This document shows positions 22,002-23,715 of a stretch of 23,715 nt of DNA, piece after piece. Source of the DNA: a virus; the IMG/VR virus record IMGVR_UViG_3300033553_000792, positions 1-23,715 of that record; one strand, given 5' to 3'. The translations under genes and the position numbers were made by a program. Numbering within the stretch: position 1 is the stretch's first letter; the number at the start of each line of letters is the position of its first letter. The notes beneath the pieces are model-generated. The model was given only the letters and a program-made list of their open reading frames with translations, was not told the DNA's origin and ran no database searches.

Positions 22002-22351
22002 TATTTCTTTTCCCCCTTTATCTCTCTTAGTAGTTTTACGACTTCATTCGCTTTGGCCCATAATATTAGCTCATCGGTGCTTTCAAAAGAGATTGGTTGT
22101 ACTACGTATTCTTTTTCCTTAAAATATTCTGATTCAAGGTACCCTAATGTTTCTAATGCTAGTTCTGTTGCTTTTCCTATTTCTGCTAGTTTGTTGAGCT
22201 TTTTGAATTCATCAATACTCATATTGCATGTTATAACCGTTAAGTCTTTACCTTCTGTGAAATCTACGCCTATTATTCTGTCTTCATCTTCCATTGGCCC
22301 TATTGCTTTAACAAGTTTTTTTAGTCCTTCTGCATAATCTCTCATTTTCAT
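22001..22351 (-). CDS. Unknown early phage protein, 116 residues
   Basis: The protein begins MKMRDYAEGLKKLVKAIGPM, with a central strand-rich segment (RIIGVDFTEGKDLTVITCNM). Two helical parts follow (IDEFKKLNKLAEIGKATELA and TDELILWAKANEVVKLLREI). It has no recognised motif. The start ATG follows AGGAGGTCATCAA, a strong site. It overlaps the end of the HNH_3-like gene by 44 bases, a larger overlap than elsewhere, which suggests that the HNH gene was inserted or its end changed. Confidence 0.6.
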   Translation of the reverse strand: MKMRDYAEGLKKLVKAIGPMEDEDRIIGVDFTEGKDLTVITCNMSIDEFKKLNKLAEIGKATELALETLGYLESEYFKEKEYVVQPISFESTDELILWAKANEVVKLLREIKGEKK

Positions 22352-22925
22352 TTGATGACCTCCTGCTTATTGCTTGTTTTACTTTGACAATATTGATTCC
22401 TGCCTTTGTGATCTCCGAATCGTTTTTTATGAGGCTGTATCTGTTGAGTGTGGCCAGTTCTCCCCTGGTGACTAACAAAAGGTTATTGATGTCGAAGTTC
22501 CTGTTGTTTTTATCTCCAAATATGATTACTTTGCCTTCCGGTACCGGTCCGTTATGCTTTTCCCATGTTAATATGTGCTTGCCCTTCCATACATCGGGAT
22601 CTGCAATCTTGATATCTACATAGTTATCACCATTGACTCTTTCTGTTCCTACCGGAAGATAGTTGTGGGGCTTTTGACCTTTTTTAAATTGATTTGCTTT
22701 CCATCCTTTTGTTGCCGGCTTCCCTTTAGTGTAAGGCGTATGCCCCTTTTTATACTGGCCATTTAATCCACTTGATATTTTGTTATTTTTTTTGAAGGAT
22801 CTTATCTGACTAGGTTCTAGGTTGATTCCGAATTTTGTATTGATTAATACTGTTAGTGGTAGTGTTCCTAATCCTACTGCATTTTCTTTTATGAATTCTT
22901 TTTGCTCCCTAGTATACCTATGCAT
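22308..22925 (-). CDS. HNH_3-type endonuclease-like protein with N-terminal helix-turn-helix
   Basis: The 205-residue protein starts MHRYTREQKEFIKENAVGLG, a helix-turn-helix seen in many phage homing-type nucleases. It continues through a Lys/Gly-rich linker (YKKGHTPYTKGKPATKGWK) and then shows the HNH_3 region: HILTWEKHNGPVPEGKVIIF with GDKNNRNFDINNLLLVTR. The usual first catalytic His before the Asp is Phe (IIFGDKN), as in a known phage variant, so activity is uncertain. The last 30 residues are basic (SRRSSNENERLCRRTKKTC). Free-standing HNH proteins of this kind are often selfish insertions. The 44-base overlap with the next gene is unusual. Confidence 0.75.
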   Translation of the reverse strand: MHRYTREQKEFIKENAVGLGTLPLTVLINTKFGINLEPSQIRSFKKNNKISSGLNGQYKKGHTPYTKGKPATKGWKANQFKKGQKPHNYLPVGTERVNGDNYVDIKIADPDVWKGKHILTWEKHNGPVPEGKVIIFGDKNNRNFDINNLLLVTRGELATLNRYSLIKNDSEITKAGINIVKVKQAISRRSSNENERLCRRTKKTC

Positions 22926-23156
22926 CTACGCCTCCAACATCTTGGGAAGCTTATTATCTGCATCCAGTCTGTTATCAACCATTTTCTTGGCTTCAAGTAC
23001 GAGTGATCCGTTGTTTATTATCTGACTGGCTACGCTTGTTATTGCTTTGCTCCTTAGTATTTCACTTTGAAGCTCTTCACCTTTTAGGTCTTCATCGCCT
23101 AGTCTTTCTAGCTGTGCGAATAAGTGATTGTTTAAGTCTCCTAGAGTATTCTTCAT
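22926..23156 (-). CDS. Conserved small phage protein of early region
   Basis: The 76-residue helical protein with pattern MKNTLGDLNNHLFAQLERLG, LQSEILRSKAITSVASQIIN and NGSLVLEAKKMVD belongs to a widespread group of small phage proteins with no known function, seen near replication or late-switch genes. It starts with ATG after GGAGGTAAACC and ends right next to the HNH_3-like gene start. No zinc site or membrane part is present. Confidence 0.65.
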   Translation of the reverse strand: MKNTLGDLNNHLFAQLERLGDEDLKGEELQSEILRSKAITSVASQIINNGSLVLEAKKMVDNRLDADNKLPKMLEA

Positions 23157-23159
23157 GGT

Positions 23160-23489
23160 TTACCTCCTGCGTCTTTGTTTTAATATCATAGTTTTTTCAT
23201 AGCACTCTTGACACATTCCATCAATGAAGCTTCTTGCATAACTATTGCATTTCCAGCAAGCAAATACTTTATGACGTACTTCATCATTTTTTGCCTTTGG
23301 GTTCAGTACTAATAATCTGTTGCATTCGATTTTTTCAGCTATGATCAGATGTTCGATTAGAATCAGGATGTCTATTACCGGTCTTTCTAATTCTTCTGTT
23401 AGTTCAACAAGGCTTGCATTGCCGTTGTAGAGCATAATGACTTCACTGATTTCTGTTTCTGTCCATATATGTTCAATTTCAATTTTCAT
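23160..23489 (-). CDS. Zinc-finger protein of unknown role
   Basis: The 109-residue protein has an N-terminal region that could hold a helix-turn-helix (about 25-50: ASLVELTEELERPVIDILIL). A C-terminal zinc knuckle pair follows (Cys78-x2-Cys81 and Cys93-x2-Cys96: ACWKC and MCQEC), and the end is basic (LKQRRRR). These features suggest nucleic acid binding. The start ATG follows GGAGGGTAAGA. It overlaps the RNase H-like gene by 11 bases. The family is not recognised. Confidence 0.6.
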   Translation of the reverse strand: MKIEIEHIWTETEISEVIMLYNGNASLVELTEELERPVIDILILIEHLIIAEKIECNRLLVLNPKAKNDEVRHKVFACWKCNSYARSFIDGMCQECYEKTMILKQRRRR

Positions 23490-23715
23490 TCTTACCCTCC
23501 ATGGTTCCTATTTCCGCTTTTATCATTGGATTGATTTTTATGTAGTTCCAGATCTCTTGCCATAGCTCTTTGTTTTTGATTTCTTGACCTTTTGCATTTT
23601 CCCAGTTGTTTCTTTGCCATGTCTTTAAGAGTTCATTGATGCCACGATTAATATAGTGGTTTTCAGTGATTATGGTGATAGCTTTAGTCTTTCCGCTATT
23701 TGTGAGTGATTTTAG
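23479..23715 (-). CDS. RNase HI-like protein, 5' part outside the window
   Basis: The last 78 residues of a gene that enters from the right edge. The segment ITIITENHYINRGINELLKT aligns with the RNase HI stretch that carries the catalytic Asp (TDSQY), but here the position is Glu. WQRNNWENAKGQEIKNKELW aligns with the basic handle and DLW motif. After IKAEI the protein ends (GTMEGKNEN) before the usual WVKGHAGH and final Asp. It is therefore an RNase H-fold protein with an altered and truncated active site. Substrate and activity are unknown. It overlaps the next gene by 11 bases. Confidence 0.6.
   Translation of the reverse strand, partial: LKSLTNSGKTKAITIITENHYINRGINELLKTWQRNNWENAKGQEIKNKELWQEIWNYIKINPMIKAEIGTMEGKNEN

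Noticed and set aside
1-23715. CRISPR arrays, insertion sequences, integrase or repressor genes
   Set aside because: No spaced direct-repeat arrays, transposase motifs or integrase/repressor frames were seen; the lysogeny control genes must lie outside the window.

Overview
The window is most of a temperate siphovirus genome of the HK97 type, almost certainly a prophage or phage of a low-GC Gram-positive bacterium. A clostridial host is my best guess. The basis is AT-rich DNA, strong AGGAGG-type ribosome binding sites before nearly every gene, occasional TTG and GTG starts, a Gram-positive LexA box, and Firmicute-type phage families (phi13-like tail tube protein, Ltp-type exclusion domains, a Gp37-like tail-tip protein). 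Every gene I support is on the minus strand, so the genome is best read from high to low coordinates.

Right end (about 23715 to 19167) is the tail of the early module. It opens with a 5'-truncated RNase HI-like gene. Then come small phage proteins of unknown function, an HNH_3-type endonuclease-like protein, a two-helix membrane peptide, a sigma-region-4-like regulator (a candidate late activator), a compact HNH-like zinc protein, three unknown genes separated by repeated initiation and termination segments, and ssb. A minus-strand terminator, a tandem direct repeat and a possible weak promoter separate ssb from the late genes.

Middle (about 18958 to 11825) is packaging and head: HNH packaging nuclease, a gene-free likely cos region, small and large terminase, portal (TTG start), ClpP-type prohead protease (GTG start), HK97-fold major capsid protein, a HeH-domain protein, and four head-tail connector or tail-completion proteins.

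Next (about 11813 to 3510) is the tail: major tail protein, the tail-assembly chaperone pair G and GT joined by a -1 frameshift on a run of nine A's, tape measure, distal tail protein, a baseplate or receptor-binding protein, two small tail genes (one only 34 codons), and a tail-tip Gp37-like protein fused to a LamG lectin-like domain. After it come a subtilisin-like protease with a C-terminal copper-amine-oxidase-N domain (3497-2547) and a lysis cassette: XhlA-like protein, holin, M15 endolysin. Two tandem hairpins end the late operon.

Left end (about 1146 to 1) looks like the lysogeny edge of the phage. There is a separately promoted membrane protein with a zinc ribbon and two Ltp superinfection-exclusion repeats, a terminator, a degenerate 3' part of a tRNA-Arg(UCU) that looks like an attachment site, and a textbook LexA-controlled promoter driving a 40-residue peptide. 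The parts most worth a second look are the SOS promoter next to the tRNA remnant, the zinc-ribbon-anchored Ltp protein, the protease and lectin fusions at the tail tip, the GT frameshift, and the repeated intergenic cassettes.
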